DNA from: Tipula vernalis
Taxonomy: Eukaryota; Arthropoda; Insecta; Diptera; Tipulidae
DNA: 64,000 nt
Assembly: GCA_958295665.1 (NCBI GenBank)
Contig: OY282560.1
Span: 143,026,091-143,090,090 of the forward strand
Reading direction: 5' to 3'
The notes beneath the pieces were generated by a model, which ran no database searches, had not been told where the DNA came from, and worked only from the letters and a program-made list of their open reading frames with translations. The position numbers and the translations under genes are program-made. This document shows positions 46,341 through 58,638 of the stretch, piece after piece (the stretch's first letter is position 1; every line of letters begins with the position of its first letter).

Positions 46341-47662
46341 ATAAAGCAAAAACGCCAACTTAATACTCAATAATATTGTGGTATAACAAGCTACTTTTAG
46401 ACGTTCGGAGAAAAAAAGTATTTTTTGATTTTTCAAACATAACTAATAATTATTTTTGTTTTAATCTTAATGATGTTGTATAACAATTAATTGATTTTTT
46501 CATTTTCATATTATTAATTGTTATTTATTTATAACGTTTAATTTAGATTGTAATTATTTTCTTTTTATATTGCGAGTAATAATTAGTTGTGCACGCGATT
46601 TAAATATAATTTTTTTTTTGTCAACGTGATAAGTTGTTATTTACCAGTTCGTGGAAGTACGTGAATACAGTATATTAATATCATTAGGATTGTTGTTTTT
46701 GTGGAAATATTATACATTAGTTTTAACGAACTTGGAAACAAAATTATGATGGTATGCTTCTATGCTCAACTCTTAATATCTTTTAACTTCTGTCGCCAAA
46801 CGCCACCTCGTTATTTATTCAATTACTGCACTCCAATTGCAACATTTAAAATTAAATAAATAGTATGTAGTCGATATAAGTACTCGACGCAATCATGCAA
46901 CCATTATTTTGTAAACTATTTATTTTCATTAATTAAACAACATATTAAATCGACACTTATTGTGGTTTTGGTTTTATTGTTTTAAATACATTAAAATTTA
47001 ATATAATTTGAAGTATTATACATAAATATTTATATATGCGCTGCACCCACATACAATATGTATGTATATTTTTCAAAAAACACTAAACAACAATGATTTG
47101 TGTAAATTTGTATGTAGATATGTACAATGTATGTTTGAAAATTTAAATAATTTATAAATGGAAAGGATATCTTTATTTATCTTTTTGGATAAATAATTAA
47201 AAAATATAATTGTTGCATATTTATTGAATTAAAATCGTTTTCAGTTAGCCGTAATTATTGTTATTCACAACGTATTTTTGTGCAGGCTGTTTTATTTAAA
47301 AGTATTCATCTCACGATGAGAACAATTGTTGATTTTTTTTAAAGTATTTGGGAAATGATGATAATCTTTTATGATTTTAACAAAACTTGTGTGACTTTAC
47401 AGTGATCTCCTGCTACTCCTATAAAGGTTAAAAAGACTAATCTACTACAGATTTTCGTGAGCTTACATTTGATCATGATAAAAATGAAAACTACATACAA
47501 CAGAAATTGTAAAATTAAAGCAATATACTTGGAGGTGAGACAAAGCGAATTGTTAAAAGTGGTTTTGCCAATTCCATTCTGTATCGTCAGTCACCGCTCT
47601 ACTGTATTTTTTCTGTACCGTTTTCTACCCGTGGGCGCTGGCAGCAGGTTTTATGTAGGTAA
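46341..47662. other. Gene-free AT-rich stretch
   Basis: No coding motif or repeat recognised. Confidence 0.4.
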
Positions 47663-48450
47663 TTATTTGTTCCATTTAAGTAAGTGAAGAAGACTCCTGC
47701 CTGCTAAGAGACTCAAACTAATCGCGTTGCAACCCCCAGAGTTGTTTAGTAAGTGACAATTGTAAGCAATAATATGACATAGTATAATAAATGGAAGAAC
47801 ACAAACAAGAAGAGTTTCCGCAATTTTACGCTTTCCTCTCCAGCTTGACAAGTAATATAAATTTATCCATTCAATCAATCTGGGCTGGGAAGCATATTTA
47901 TGCTTTAGCCAGAAATTGCATGTCTAATTCGCTTATCCGATAAAAATGTTTCGACCGCCTTCCGTAACTTATGTTGTATCATTTCTATATAGTTTTGCCT
48001 TCTTCGTTAGTCTCGAATAAATGAGTGTGAAACAAATTTTATTTCGGAACCAATTCATTTTTTCGTCTGACTTTTTATTAAGTCTATTTATTACTAAAAA
48101 CAACTTCATTCCGTTTTTTTTTCAACAGGCTTCCATTGGCTATAAGGCTGTCCAATTTTTGTTCGCCATTTCTGTTTGTTTCCAAAATCAATAAATCTAA
48201 TACTGAATCGTCAATAAACAACTTCAAATATTCTAATTCATGAAAAATGTCCAAAAGAAGAAAAGTACAATACGGAGCGTCAATAAATGAAGATGGATTT
48301 GATTGATCAATGCTTATCCGCTACCAATCAATAGTTCGTGCTCCTTCAAAATCATGATCAGATTCTCTACTTTACTTATCACTGGCTTCTGCGTGACACT
48401 TTGAAATAGATGTGCATATTCATAATCTGTAATCGAATCACTCATTCAAA
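47663..48450 (-). pseudogene. piggyBac-like transposase remnant
   Basis: Minus-strand pieces include an acidic start (MSDSITDYEYAHLF), then LFIDDSVLDLLILETNRNGE, comparable to the piggyBac start of the DDE domain (..FF.DELLDLIVEETNRYA). Further on, RLIEWINLYYLSSWRGKRK and AISLSLLAGRSLL are comparable to its C-terminal RGKKW and LLEFRR regions. The catalytic middle is missing, and several stops and frameshifts occur. The similarity is by pattern only. Confidence 0.45.
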
Positions 48451-49880
48451 TTTATTCTAAGATTTAGTGTAAAATAACACTTTATACCTGATTTTAAAAC
48501 AAGGAACTTACCAATTCAAGAATAATTCCAATACACTCGTATGTTCCCGGCAAAATATATAAAAACCATAAACCAAATGCAAAAATAAAAATCACTGTAA
48601 TAACGTACTTACAAATTAAAGTTTAATTAGTTTCAAATAATATGTTCATATAACTACTCCTCAATAAAACCGATGTAAAGAAAGACGTTACGAGCACACA
48701 AAGGTGAAGCGAGAGAGATTCTCATGATATGGTTATTTTTATTTAAAAAATAAAATTGGATTAGGGCATTGCATCATCTGCTCATTTTACTAAGTAAAAT
48801 GTTAAGAAATTTTGTTCTTTTGACATTGTGATATGCTAAAAGATACTCTTCTTCACAAATACATCATCAGTCGCTTTCCCAGCTTTTTATATTTTTTTTT
48901 TCATTTTGTTTTTATAATACATAATATATCAACTCATCTAGTAATTTACCTTTCACATAATATTCTCATTGAAAGGTCCATCAGCTTCGTTGTTTGATAC
49001 CTTCTTTCGGCAATATGGTTATTAATTCAACCTTAACTCTCAATGAAGTTTTTTATAAGGTCATTTATTTGAAACATGAACCGATAAACATCAAAAATCA
49101 CTGAGCAATTGGTGTCCAAAACCATAATAAATGATATTGATGAGATAATGGACCCGATTCTCGAACAATAAAATTCATGTCTTCATTTTCCCGCTTCCTA
49201 TATGAAGTGACACTGAAAAAAAACCAAAAGTAACATAACATATAACAAAAAACTAACCAAACAAGAAAACCAAACTAGTACAAAACCAAACTTAATAAAA
49301 TAGATTTAAAACTATTTGCTCGAGTTATCTTGAGCGTGCAAATTTCTGCAAGTATCACATGCCTGAGTTATCTCGAGCGTGCGAGTTAGATGGTTAATTC
49401 ATTTTGTATAAGCCTCGTAATTTCTTACTTCTTATGCACCGATGGAAGGTCAAATTATTACCAGAAATACCGGTACATCAGTAGATTGTCGAGACATATT
49501 ATTTTCTCTTATCGTTTCCATAAATTACGAAAAAAAATATTATTAAAATTTTCAGACAAAAAAATACATTTCGTGTAAGCCTTTTGAAAAAAATTCATTT
49601 GAAAAATTGGAAAAAAAAATAATTTTGTTAATTATTTAAAGGGTTTAAAAGTATATTTCAATGATGTAGCTGAAATTTAACTTATTCCAAATTGATATGA
49701 TATGATGTGGATATAATTGTTCCTGGAAAAAACTAAGGGTTTTATTTATTTATAATAGATTTAATAGATTTTCAATTTTTTTTTTAACTACGATGAATAA
49801 CATATTTGTATTTATTTTACTCTATAACACCAGACGAAATTAACAACACCATTAATATGATTAATAAAAGATTATAAGCT
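48451..49880. other. Gene-free AT-rich stretch with a small direct repeat
   Basis: GAGTTATCT[T/C]GAGCGTGC occurs at about 49322-49339 and 49364-49381, 42 bases apart. No coding motif recognised. Confidence 0.45.
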
Positions 49881-49979
49881 CTACGCTCTACATAGCATTT
49901 AAAACACGTAAATGTTTCTATTTGCTGAATTATACTAGATATAGTTTGTGCAGAATACTCTAGTATATACAGAGCGTAG
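49881..49979. mobile_element. Short hairpin MITE, possibly an ISL2EU derivative
   Basis: Inverted ends CTACGCTCTACATA and TATACAGAGCGTAG, 99 bases in all. The end shares CTACGCTCT.CAT with the inner terminal block of the transposon at 41879-45494 (CCCTACGCTCTGCAT). Confidence 0.45.
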
Positions 49980-50085
49980 TAAAATTATACAATATATGTA
50001 ATCTGAAGCCATGTACAATTCTTCAAATCGTTTCTATTTCTAGTTCTAGTAAAATTTGGCTTCTTTCCATTTTATCAATCAATTT

Positions 50086-50600
50086 TTACTTTCTTTTACT
50101 CTAGTAAAATAAAGTATAGTAATCATGAAAATTTTGAACCTTGAGATTTTTAGAGATTTAATTGTTTTGAGGTCCCCTGAGTCCGAAAAAGTTGGTTTCG
50201 AAATGGTGTCTGTCTGTCTGTCTGTCAGTCTGTCAGTCTGTCAGTCTGTATGTGTCCTCTCTATAGCCCATATGGTTTAATCAATCGAACTAAAATTTCA
50301 GATTTAAGCTTTTTTGATAAATTGGAAGATCCGAGTGAATTTTACTCCAAATCGGCTAACCGGAAGTGGCCACTCCCTTGGTCCAGAAAATTTGTTTTGA
50401 AAATATCTTAAAAAGTATAAGGTTTACAAAAAACTACTTAATACAAATTGTTTCCAAAAATTAAAAACAAATAAAAATAAAAAATTAAAAATTAAAAAAA
50501 AAATTTAAAAATTTAAAAATTAAAAAAAAAAATTAGGAAAAAAATAAAATTTCTAAAAATTCTCTGTTCGTAAAAGAAAGTCGTTTGTTGGCCACCCCTT
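50086..50600 (+). mobile_element. (GTCT)n-bearing non-autonomous element, copy 1
   Basis: Starts TTTACTTTCTTTTACTCTAG, holds a GTCT/GTCAGTCT microsatellite (about 50205-50253), then CCGGAAGTGGCCACTCCCTT and an A-rich tract, and ends near GTTGGCCACCCCTTAA. A nearly identical copy lies at 51176-51690. Elements with such GTCY tracts (mini-me and related Helitron-like elements) are described from Diptera. Confidence 0.6.
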
Positions 50601-50605
50601 AATTT

Positions 50606-51178
50606 TAACTAGGAAATTAAGGGACCTATTCCATGTGCTAGCGAAATCTTTATCATCATTGTTGAGTGCGATTTCCAAAAAATAATTTCGTAGAACTTTT
50701 ATTAAACGAACGATTCGTATGGATTAGGGTTTTCTAACTAGGTAATTAAGGGACCTATTCCATGTGCTAGCCAAACCTTTGTCATCATTGTTGGCAATGG
50801 CCGATATTGGCCCTTGGGAGTTGAGTGCAATTTCCAAAAAATAATTTTGCAGAACTTTTACTAAACGAACGATCCGTATGGATTAGGGTTTTCTAACTAG
50901 GTAATTCAGGGACCTATTCCATGTGCTAGCGGAACTTTTGTCATCATTGTTGAGTGCGATTTCCAAAAAATAATTTCGTAGAACTTTTATTAAACGAACG
51001 ATCCGTATGGATTACGGTTTTCTAACTAGGTAATTGAGAACCTTTTCTATGTGCTAGCCAAACCTTTGTCATCATTGTTGGCAATGGCCGATATTGGCCC
51101 TTGGGAGTTGAGTGCGATTTCCAAAAAATAATTTTGCAGAACTTTTATTAAACGAACGATTCGTATGGATTAGGGTTT
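50606..51178 (+). repeat. Minisatellite with alternating 129- and 159-bp units
   Basis: The string TAACTAGG[T/A]AATT recurs at 50606, 50735, 50894 and 51023, giving periods of 129, 159, 129 and a last unit of about 155. Long units carry an extra block of about 28 bases (GGCAATGGCCGATATTGGCC and following) absent from short ones. All share TTCCAAAAAATAATTT and AAACGAACGATNCGTATGG. Confidence 0.85.
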
Positions 51179-51690
51179 TTTACTTTCTTTTACTCTAGTA
51201 AAATAAAGTATAGTAATCATGAAAATTTTGATCCTTGAGATTTTTAGAAATTTATTTGTTTTTAGGTCCCCTGAGTCCGAAAAAGTGGGTTTCGAAATGG
51301 TGTCTGTCTGTCTGTCTGTCAGTCGGTCAGTCTGTTAGTCTGTTAGTCTGTCAGTCTGTCTGTGTCCTCTCTACAGCCCAGATGGTTTAATCAATCGAAC
51401 TGAAACTTCAGATATAAGCTTTTTTGATAAATTGGGAGGTCCCAGTGAATTTTACTCCAAATCGGCTAACCGGAAGTGGCCACTCCCTTGGTCCAGAAAA
51501 TTTGTTTTGCAAATATCTTTAAAAGTCCTTAAGACCTTAAAGGTTTACAAAAAACTACTTACTACAAAATATTTCCAAAAATGAAAAACAAATTAAAAAA
51601 AAAAATTAGGAAAAAAATAAAATTTCTCAAAATTCTCTGTTCGTAAAAGAAAGTCGTGTGTTGGCCACACCTCAATTTTTTTAGTTTGTT
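51176..51690 (+). mobile_element. (GTCT)n-bearing non-autonomous element, copy 2
   Basis: Same order as copy 1: TACTTTCTTTTACTCTAG, GTCT tract (about 51299-51363), CCGGAAGTGGCCACTCCCTT, A-rich tract, and TGTTGGCCACACCTCAA. The two copies bracket the minisatellite array in direct orientation. Confidence 0.6.
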
Positions 51691-52507
51691 GACAGGACAT
51701 ACATTTCCTTAGTTTCCCCACTATAACGAAATTATATTGAGTAAGTATTGTAAACGAGAAAACACTTTTGTTCTAGATTTTCACATTTCTCGACGAATTA
51801 GTCGAGCGAGAACTGTCATATGTACATTTTTGGTAATTTTTGTTTTGCGTCCCACTTTCACAAATATCGATAGTTTTGGTCGGAGTTTTGTATAAAGATG
51901 ATTTTAGTAATAAGCATTTTGTTCTAACTTTTGGGTTCATTCTAATTTAGAATACAAGGAGTATTTGTGGAAGAGAAAACTGCCAAACAGATTTCCTCAA
52001 AAATGGGAACGATGTTTTTTTTTCTGTGGCCGATAAATGTCTATCATCAATCTGTTCATCAATAATCCATCATCAATCTGTTCACAAAATTTAAAGCCAA
52101 TTGAAACTCTGCATGGTCATGTTAACGAAACACAGTAATAAAAAAATAGTTGAACTGTTTTCTAAGGTAGTATCAAACTTTTCGAAGAAATAGCTTTTAC
52201 GCTTAATACACCTTCTAAATTCCAACAATTGTTCCATAGGTATCTTTAAGATAAAATGAAGAGGTAATCTTGTAACATGGAATTTAAGTTTCTAATGATG
52301 TATGCCTCAAAAGGCTTTTCAAACTAAACTTTTCAAATTTTGAAGCTTTCGCTATTTCCTCATAGATGCTTGGTGAACAGGCAGTTTACGAGGTTCCTTT
52401 TCGACGACTTTTCAATTTGTGTGACATACAGTTTAAAATACGTATAGTCAGTAAAGCCCGGTACACATTGAGAACGAGTAACGAGAACAATATTCCCGTT
52501 TTTACCA
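51691..52507. other. Gene-free stretch
   Basis: No coding motif or repeat recognised. It lies where the polymerase of Gypsy-B would be expected, but no reverse transcriptase motif could be read on the minus strand. Confidence 0.4.
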
Positions 52508-52780
52508 AATTATGTAACATAATTATTAAAATAATTAAAACTGTATGATTTTAATTAACAATAGTTAAAATATCGTGCGTTTACTAAAAATAAAATTTAA
52601 AATTTTAACAGTTTTAATACAAAATATCAATTTATCATCGTAAATTAAAACGATAAAATAAAATTTTGTATTAAAACTGTTAAAATGTTGAATTTAATTT
52701 TTAGTAAATGCACGATATTTTAGCTATCGTTCATTAAAATCATACAGTTTTAACTATTTTAATAATTTTCTTACATAATT
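52508..52780. mobile_element. Long palindrome, hairpin MITE-like, 273 bp
   Basis: Arms of about 130 bases: left TTAAAACTGTATGATTTTAA, ATCGTGCGTTTACTAAAAAT and AACAGTTTTAATACAAAAT are mirrored on the right. The centre is near 52644 and the ends are AATTATGTAA/TTACATAATT. It sits exactly where Gypsy-B coding stops. Confidence 0.75.
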
Positions 52781-52789
52781 CAGTTTATA

Positions 52790-54440
52790 AGCAATCGGTT
52801 TCTCATCGGTCAGCTCAATATGCATTTTTATGTTTGGACTTGGCGTTCTCTTCTCTGGATTTTAGTTTACTACCAATAATCGAATTCTATCCGCCACTTC
52901 ATGATCATTAATATGGTTTATGTTCAGCGGAAGTTCTCCATGCTCAATCACCATTGAAACGTTTTCCGGAATGAATTTCCTCATAGTAATTCCAGTCGGC
53001 GTTTGATTTATCAAATCTGTACCCAAATCTCTACCCAATAAATAGTCAACTGGCAATATTCCATCAGGAACTATGTGTTTTGTGGTCTCGTATACTTCAT
53101 CCTTTATTTTTAGCTTTGCATTAAACCTACATACGGTTGATACATCTCTGCACCATGGAATATTGTGCACTCCTCGCTAAATTCGCAAATGTCCGTTCCA
53201 ATGAATTTTTTATGTGACATTAACTAATGTCGGTTCCGGTATCAACTAGTGCACAAAGTTCCTTGCCATTGAACTTTACATTTTTGAAAGCTTTAGATGA
53301 ACAATCATCCTGATTCTCTATGGTTGCACAAGATTTAGAACTTTGAACCATCAGATTTTTTCGCGTAATCTTTTCGTAGATGTTCGGTTCCACTACAGTT
53401 GTAACATCTTGGCATTCTTCGGAATCTATTTGACTTTTTATTCTCAATTGACTTGGTTATTTCGCTCTCGATTGGTGCTTTTATCTTAATTTTTTGTTTG
53501 ATTTCTTCATAAATTACGAGTTTACTTTCGTAATCATTCATAGAGGTTGATCCATATAAAACCGTCTTATTATGTTCATAATCGGTTATTCCACTTATAC
53601 AGTAATCGACTATCGAAGCATCTTCCAAGTCGCCGGTTTGACCTAAATAATTTTTCAAAGATTCATCTTTCTTTTTCTTCCTCTCTGCCATGCGCCACAG
53701 CAGAATTCAATGTCTTTTTGAACCCGTTGACTAACTGTGTGGTTAAAATTTTCCCAGTTATCAGTAACCGCCAAACGTAAACTGTCTTGCAGTTCCAGTT
53801 AACAGTTTTTTTGAACAAATAACTTTCTGTTCAGCATTACATTACGTACATACAGCAGCATCTTCGACATCCTGAAACAATTTCTCGAAAGCAATTCTTC
53901 GACACATCTCTAAAACTTAAGCAAGCTCCAGCAGCAGGCATGTTAGTAGATTTCATTCTGATTTCCTTATCTTTCAACGCCATCTGCCGTAATCGTAACT
54001 CTTCTAACTGGATATTATCTTCCTGTTGGTTGCCGTTAAGTTCGCTAGCATTAGTCTCCCTACTTCTATTTGTCATATCTCCGCTGTCACCACCCTCCAT
54101 CATAGTGCTGCTTTTTGGTTGGTTCAATAGCACTGTATTATTTGAATTCACCGACTTATCATTCGCGACTCTTCTAAACATTTCCATCATCTTACGCATA
54201 AAAGCGTCCTCAATTTCAAGTGAATTATGAAGTTTATTTTTTTTTTCGGTCCATCTCAGTTAAAATTTCTTAATAATTTGTTATTTGTTAAAACAACTTT
54301 ACTTCTTATACAAACACAATAAATTATAAGAACCGTTCTAGTTTTATCTTTGATCTTCACTAAATTAAACAACAACACTAATTTTTAAATATCACGCATA
54401 TTACTGTAGCCGTTTGATGCTGCCTTGGTACAAAATACGG
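52790..54440 (-). mobile_element. Ty3/Gypsy element Gypsy-B, gag-protease part
   Basis: Minus-strand gag and protease coding. The 5' leader continues beyond the inserted Gypsy-C at 61239-61557. Coding ends at a segment reading MHIELTDEKPIAYKL, which is the usual lead-in to Gypsy reverse transcriptase, and there meets the palindrome at 52780. Polymerase and 3' LTR are absent. Confidence 0.65.
52862..54199 (-). pseudogene. Gypsy-B gag and retropepsin, broken
   Basis: ATG at 54199 starts a hydrophilic, Asn/Glu-rich segment (MRKMMEMFRRVANDKS, then QLEELRLRQMALKDKEIRM). Frame changes follow, then ESLKNYLGQTGDLEDASIV and a zinc knuckle CYNCSGTEHLRKDY whose last cysteine is replaced by tyrosine. 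The protease active site is ALVDTGTDIS (about 53225). A further frame holds GILPVDYLLGRDL, the conserved second protease motif, at about 53070. At least three frameshifts split the gene, and the capsid middle is shortened (53700-53837). Gag packages element RNA and the protease matures it. This copy is not functional. Confidence 0.6.
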
Positions 54441-54444
54441 TACT
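54441..54444 (+). other. Target-site duplication TACT, left of Gypsy-C
   Basis: TACT directly precedes the left LTR and is repeated at 61235-61238 after the right LTR. Confidence 0.85.
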
Positions 54445-55203
54445 TGTAATAATTCGATTAAAAATCTTTTTTGGATTTGGTTTTTAAAGTTTTTTATTTA
54501 TAAAATTCGCTTTAACCAAATTTATCAATTTATAATTTTAATTTATGAATAAAGTTTTTATTTATAATTTTTCACTATTGTATCATACACTTTTTATATA
54601 AACTTCTTCCAAAAAAAAGAAAAATTAATTTCCAACACTTTTTTTGGTATTTTTTAGAATTTATTTCTTTTTATAATTTTTACCTACGTTGGTAAAGTCA
54701 CTTCATCGATAGAACTGAACCCCTCGTTTTTATTTCTTCAAACAAAATATATTTTGTTTGTCCGTGTATATCTCAACCCCTTATGTGCCAGAGTATATTA
54801 TTCTGAAACACATAAATAAAATGCTAATGGTATTGCATAACTTGACAGGCAATGTAATAAGTACATCGAGAATATTTGTTGCATGTACTCGTATATGCCA
54901 GTATTTCTCCTAATTCGTATTTTTCGTTATGGAAATTCGCTTGTATAGAATTAGAGGAGAATACGCTACACATTGAAATGTGAATAAAATATTTTGCTGA
55001 TGATGATACGCAATAACCTTGATCATGAAAATAATTTTGTTGATTTCATATCTTCTGAAATTATTTAATAAATTTATATTTGTATGGCGCATGAGCTCAG
55101 TAGTAAATGACGAATACTTTGTTTAATTTCAATTTTAAATTTTTCCGTTTTTTATTCATGTAGAGATTAATTTTCTCGTTAAGATATATATTAATCCCCT
55201 ACA
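54445..55203 (-). repeat. 3' LTR of Gypsy-C
   Basis: Minus-strand LTR of 759 bases, starting TGTAGGGGATTAATATATAT and ending AATTATTACA. It is nearly identical to 60478-61234. The visible differences are A/G in GAGA[A/G]TATTTG and a few bases in GCATGTAC/GCATGTAT. Confidence 0.9.
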
Positions 55204-55215
55204 TCACCCCCCTTG
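55204..55215 (-). other. Polypurine tract of Gypsy-C
   Basis: On the minus strand CAAGGGGGGTGA abuts the 3' LTR (TGTAGGGG). Confidence 0.7.
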
Positions 55216-55347
55216 CAGTTTAGAGTCCCCCGGGTGTTGATGTGAAAACCTGTCGGCTTTTAAATTTATATCTATAATATTGGCTTGAGATAGCTGCCAC
55301 GGAAATGATTCGGTTGAAATAGGTTCCGAATGCGATAAATTAATTTA

Positions 55348-58300
55348 CTACTGCTTGCGGTAAAAGTTAAAATGCACATGTCGAATTGGTTTTGGTGCTT
55401 CCAGTTCCATTGAGCAAAGTATGCCATACGCTGGTTTCAAACGGTCAAGCGATATTGATTGTTGCTTGCCTTTAATATCTATGACAAATTGTTTTCGTAG
55501 TTTGCGAATCACTTTAAATGGGCCCTCATAAGGTGGAGTAAGACCTGTGCGAACTTTATCTATGCGTACAAATACATAGTCGCAATTTTCAAGTGACTTA
55601 GGCACAAAAATTTTGCTCTCTGTTACTCGTGGTGGAGTGGGTATGATATCATGTATAGTTCATCTTAAACGGTCGATCACTGTGTCATGGGTTGGCATAG
55701 GAGTGTGAGGATTATCTGCAAGAAATTCACCGGGTAATTTCAAGGTTTATCCGTAGACAAGCTCAGCCGGTGAACACTTTATATCCTCTCTCACTGTTGC
55801 TCTAATTCCCAAAAGTACTATGGAAACTTCTAGACTCCAATTTACTGTGTTATCACGGGCCATCAATGCTGCTTTAAGTTGCCGGTGAAAACGTTCGACC
55901 ATTCCATTCGCTTGTGGATGGTATGAAGAAGTTCGAATGCGATGTGAGCCAAGAAGTTTAGTTAATTCACTGAAAAGTTTGGACTCAAATTGGGTGCCCT
56001 GATCTGTTGTTATTGTTGCAGGTACACCAAATCGCGAAATATAATTATTAACGAATGTTGTTGCAATCGTTGCTGCTGACATATCCATCATGGGATAGGC
56101 TTCTGGCCAGCGGGTGAATCTATCGACACATGTTAGTAAATATTGACATCCATTTGATGGTGGAAGAGGACCTACTACGTCTATGTGGATATGTTCAAAT
56201 CGACCTTGGGGTATCTCGAATTGCGCTAAAGGCGACTTGGTATGCCGTTGGACTTTCGATTTTTGGCATGCTAAACATGACTGGGCCCACTGGGTTACGT
56301 CTTTGTTTATGCTTGGCCAGAAATAACGAGCTGTAATCAGTTTACGTGTAGCCCGAGCTCCAGGGTGCGAAAGGTTATGTAGTTGCTGAAAAATCTTCTT
56401 ACTCAAAGGTTCAGGTATGTACGGACGGTTTGTACCTGTCGATACTTCGTAGTATACCTCGAAACCTGGAAGTTTGAAGCTTTCAAGGCGATATGAAGCT
56501 TTATGACGGCGCGAACCAGATAAAATATTCTGTAGTTCCTCGTCTTTTTGCTGCGCTGAAATAATTGCGCCATAATCAAGCTTTGCCTCAATTGTATTAA
56601 TGTCTAATTGATCAGTACTACTGCAAGTATCATTTTCAATTATCGTTGTACTGATTCTTGATAATGCGTCTGCAACTACGTTGTCTTTACCTTGCACATG
56701 CTGAATGTCTGTTGTAAACTGACTAATGTAATCTAAATGCCTAGATTGGCGAGGATTACGTTCAGTTTTGGACTGAATTGCTCTAGTCAGTGGTTTATGA
56801 TCGGTATATATTGTAAACTCCCGACCTTCCACAAAATACCTAAAATGTTTGATGGCTAAGTATATTGCCAATAATTCCCGATCGAACGCGGAATATTTTC
56901 TTTCTGCGCCCGAAAGCTTCTTTGAAAAGAATCCCAAAGGCTCCCAGCAATTTTGATTATATTGCTGTAGCACTGCTCCTACTGCTACATTTGACGCGTC
57001 ACATGTCACGCTAAATTTCGTATTTGACAGCGGATGCGCTAGTAATGTAACTGTGCCCAATTTAGTTTTTAATTGCTGGAATGCATCATCACATTCTTTT
57101 GGCCACGAAAAATGTTTCGGTGTTTTAGGCCTTTTCAGTAAATTTGCTAAATGAGTATGTATTGGGGCTAATATTTCGGCTAAATTCGGTATAAACCGGT
57201 GGTAATAATTCACCATGCCAACAAATTGTTGAATTTTCTTAATTGATTCAGGAGCGGGGAAATCAATAATGGCATTAATTCTCTCTTGAGAGGGCAGAAT
57301 ACCATTAGGTGTGATCTTATGGCTTAAAAAATCTAAAGAACTTGCGCCGAACACGCATTTAGAGCTCTTAATATGCACGTCATAGTCCACTAATCTCTGA
57401 AAGAGTTGTTCTAGGTGCTTTTTGTGCTGTGCCTCATCGGAAGATGCTACTAAAATATCGTCGATATAGACGAATACGAAGTCTAAATCTTTAACTACTT
57501 CGTTAATAAACCGCTGGAATGTTTGTGCGGCATTGCGTAAACCAAAGGGCATTCGAGTGAACTCGAAAAGGCCAAAAGGAGTGGTTATCGCTGTTTTATG
57601 AATGTCTTCCGAAGCTACGGGAATTAAATGATCGGCTCTGACTAAGTCGATTTTCGAGAAAATATTATTTCCATGCAAATTCATGGAGAAATTTTGAATA
57701 TGCGGTATCGGATACCGATCCGGCGTTGTGATCGCGTTTAATCTGCGGTAATCACCACATGGTCTCCAGTCAAGATCTTTTTTCTTGACCATGTGCAATG
57801 GGCATGATACAGGAGAAGATGAAGGTCTACAAATGCCTAGTTCAACCATATGCTTAAATTCTAATAAGGCTGCTTTATGGCGTATGGAATCTAATCTCCT
57901 CGGTCTTGTCACTGGTAAATGTCCTTCAGTAACTATATGATGGACCACTGAATGTTTCACTGGTGTATTATAATTAGGCTCTGATGTGAGCGAAGGGAAC
58001 TTCTTAAGAATTGTCCCATAGCCATTGTCGATTGCGAAATGAATTGGACTTTCAACCTCTACTTGCGTCTCATTGGCACATATTGACAGCTGAGTCGCTG
58101 AATCAACTAGCCTTTTTCGCCTAAGATCGACTAAGAGGCCAAATTTCACCAGGAAATCTGCACCAATAATCGGACGACTCACATCGGCGAGTATAAATGC
58201 ATGAACAAATGTACGCCTGAGTCCGATATTAACCTCTAACAATTTTGTACCGTAGGTGTTAATTGTGCTGCCATTGGCTGCCGATAACACGAGATCGGAC

Positions 58301-58638
58301 TTATTATAATTCAAATAAATTGGCGAAGAATTCATGTTGCCAATCTTATTACTATTATTATTATTGCAATTCATTTTGCTTGTATAATTATTATAAAAAT
58401 TCAGGTTTGACATGTTTATATGTCTGACAGGGAGCACCGACAGGTCAGCTCCCGTGTCTATTAAGAAGTGTAGGTTATTTATTTGGTCAAATACAATTAA
58501 TCGGCTTGTTTTTTTGTTGGTCTGTGCCGTAAAGACCTGGGGACTGTTTAAATGTTTTTTGACGTGCTCGGCCCGTTTTCGGTCGTCGCCTGGTTTGCTA
58601 AAGGCTGGCTCCCTCTCCAGTTGCATAGTGGATAACAT
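55348..58638 (-). pseudogene. Gypsy-C pol: protease, RT, RNase H, integrase
   Basis: A frame open for 963 codons (58638-55747) carries retropepsin ([15 protein letters not shown], residue 61), reverse transcriptase ([42 protein letters not shown] at 391), RNase H ([39 protein letters not shown]), integrase zinc domain ([22 protein letters not shown]) and integrase core ([36 protein letters not shown]). Nonsense codons at 55747 and at about 55660 cut it, but the same frame goes on to 55348 with the C-terminal GPFKVIRKLRKQFVIDIKG. RADHLIP departs from the usual RAYHQIP in RT motif A. Pol is in the -1 frame relative to gag and overlaps it by 91 bases. It copies and integrates the element, and this copy is nearly but not fully intact. 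Confidence 0.88.

Noticed and set aside
50606..51178. CRISPR-like array
   Set aside because: Units are 129-159 bp with no short repeat/unique spacer structure. It is a eukaryotic minisatellite.
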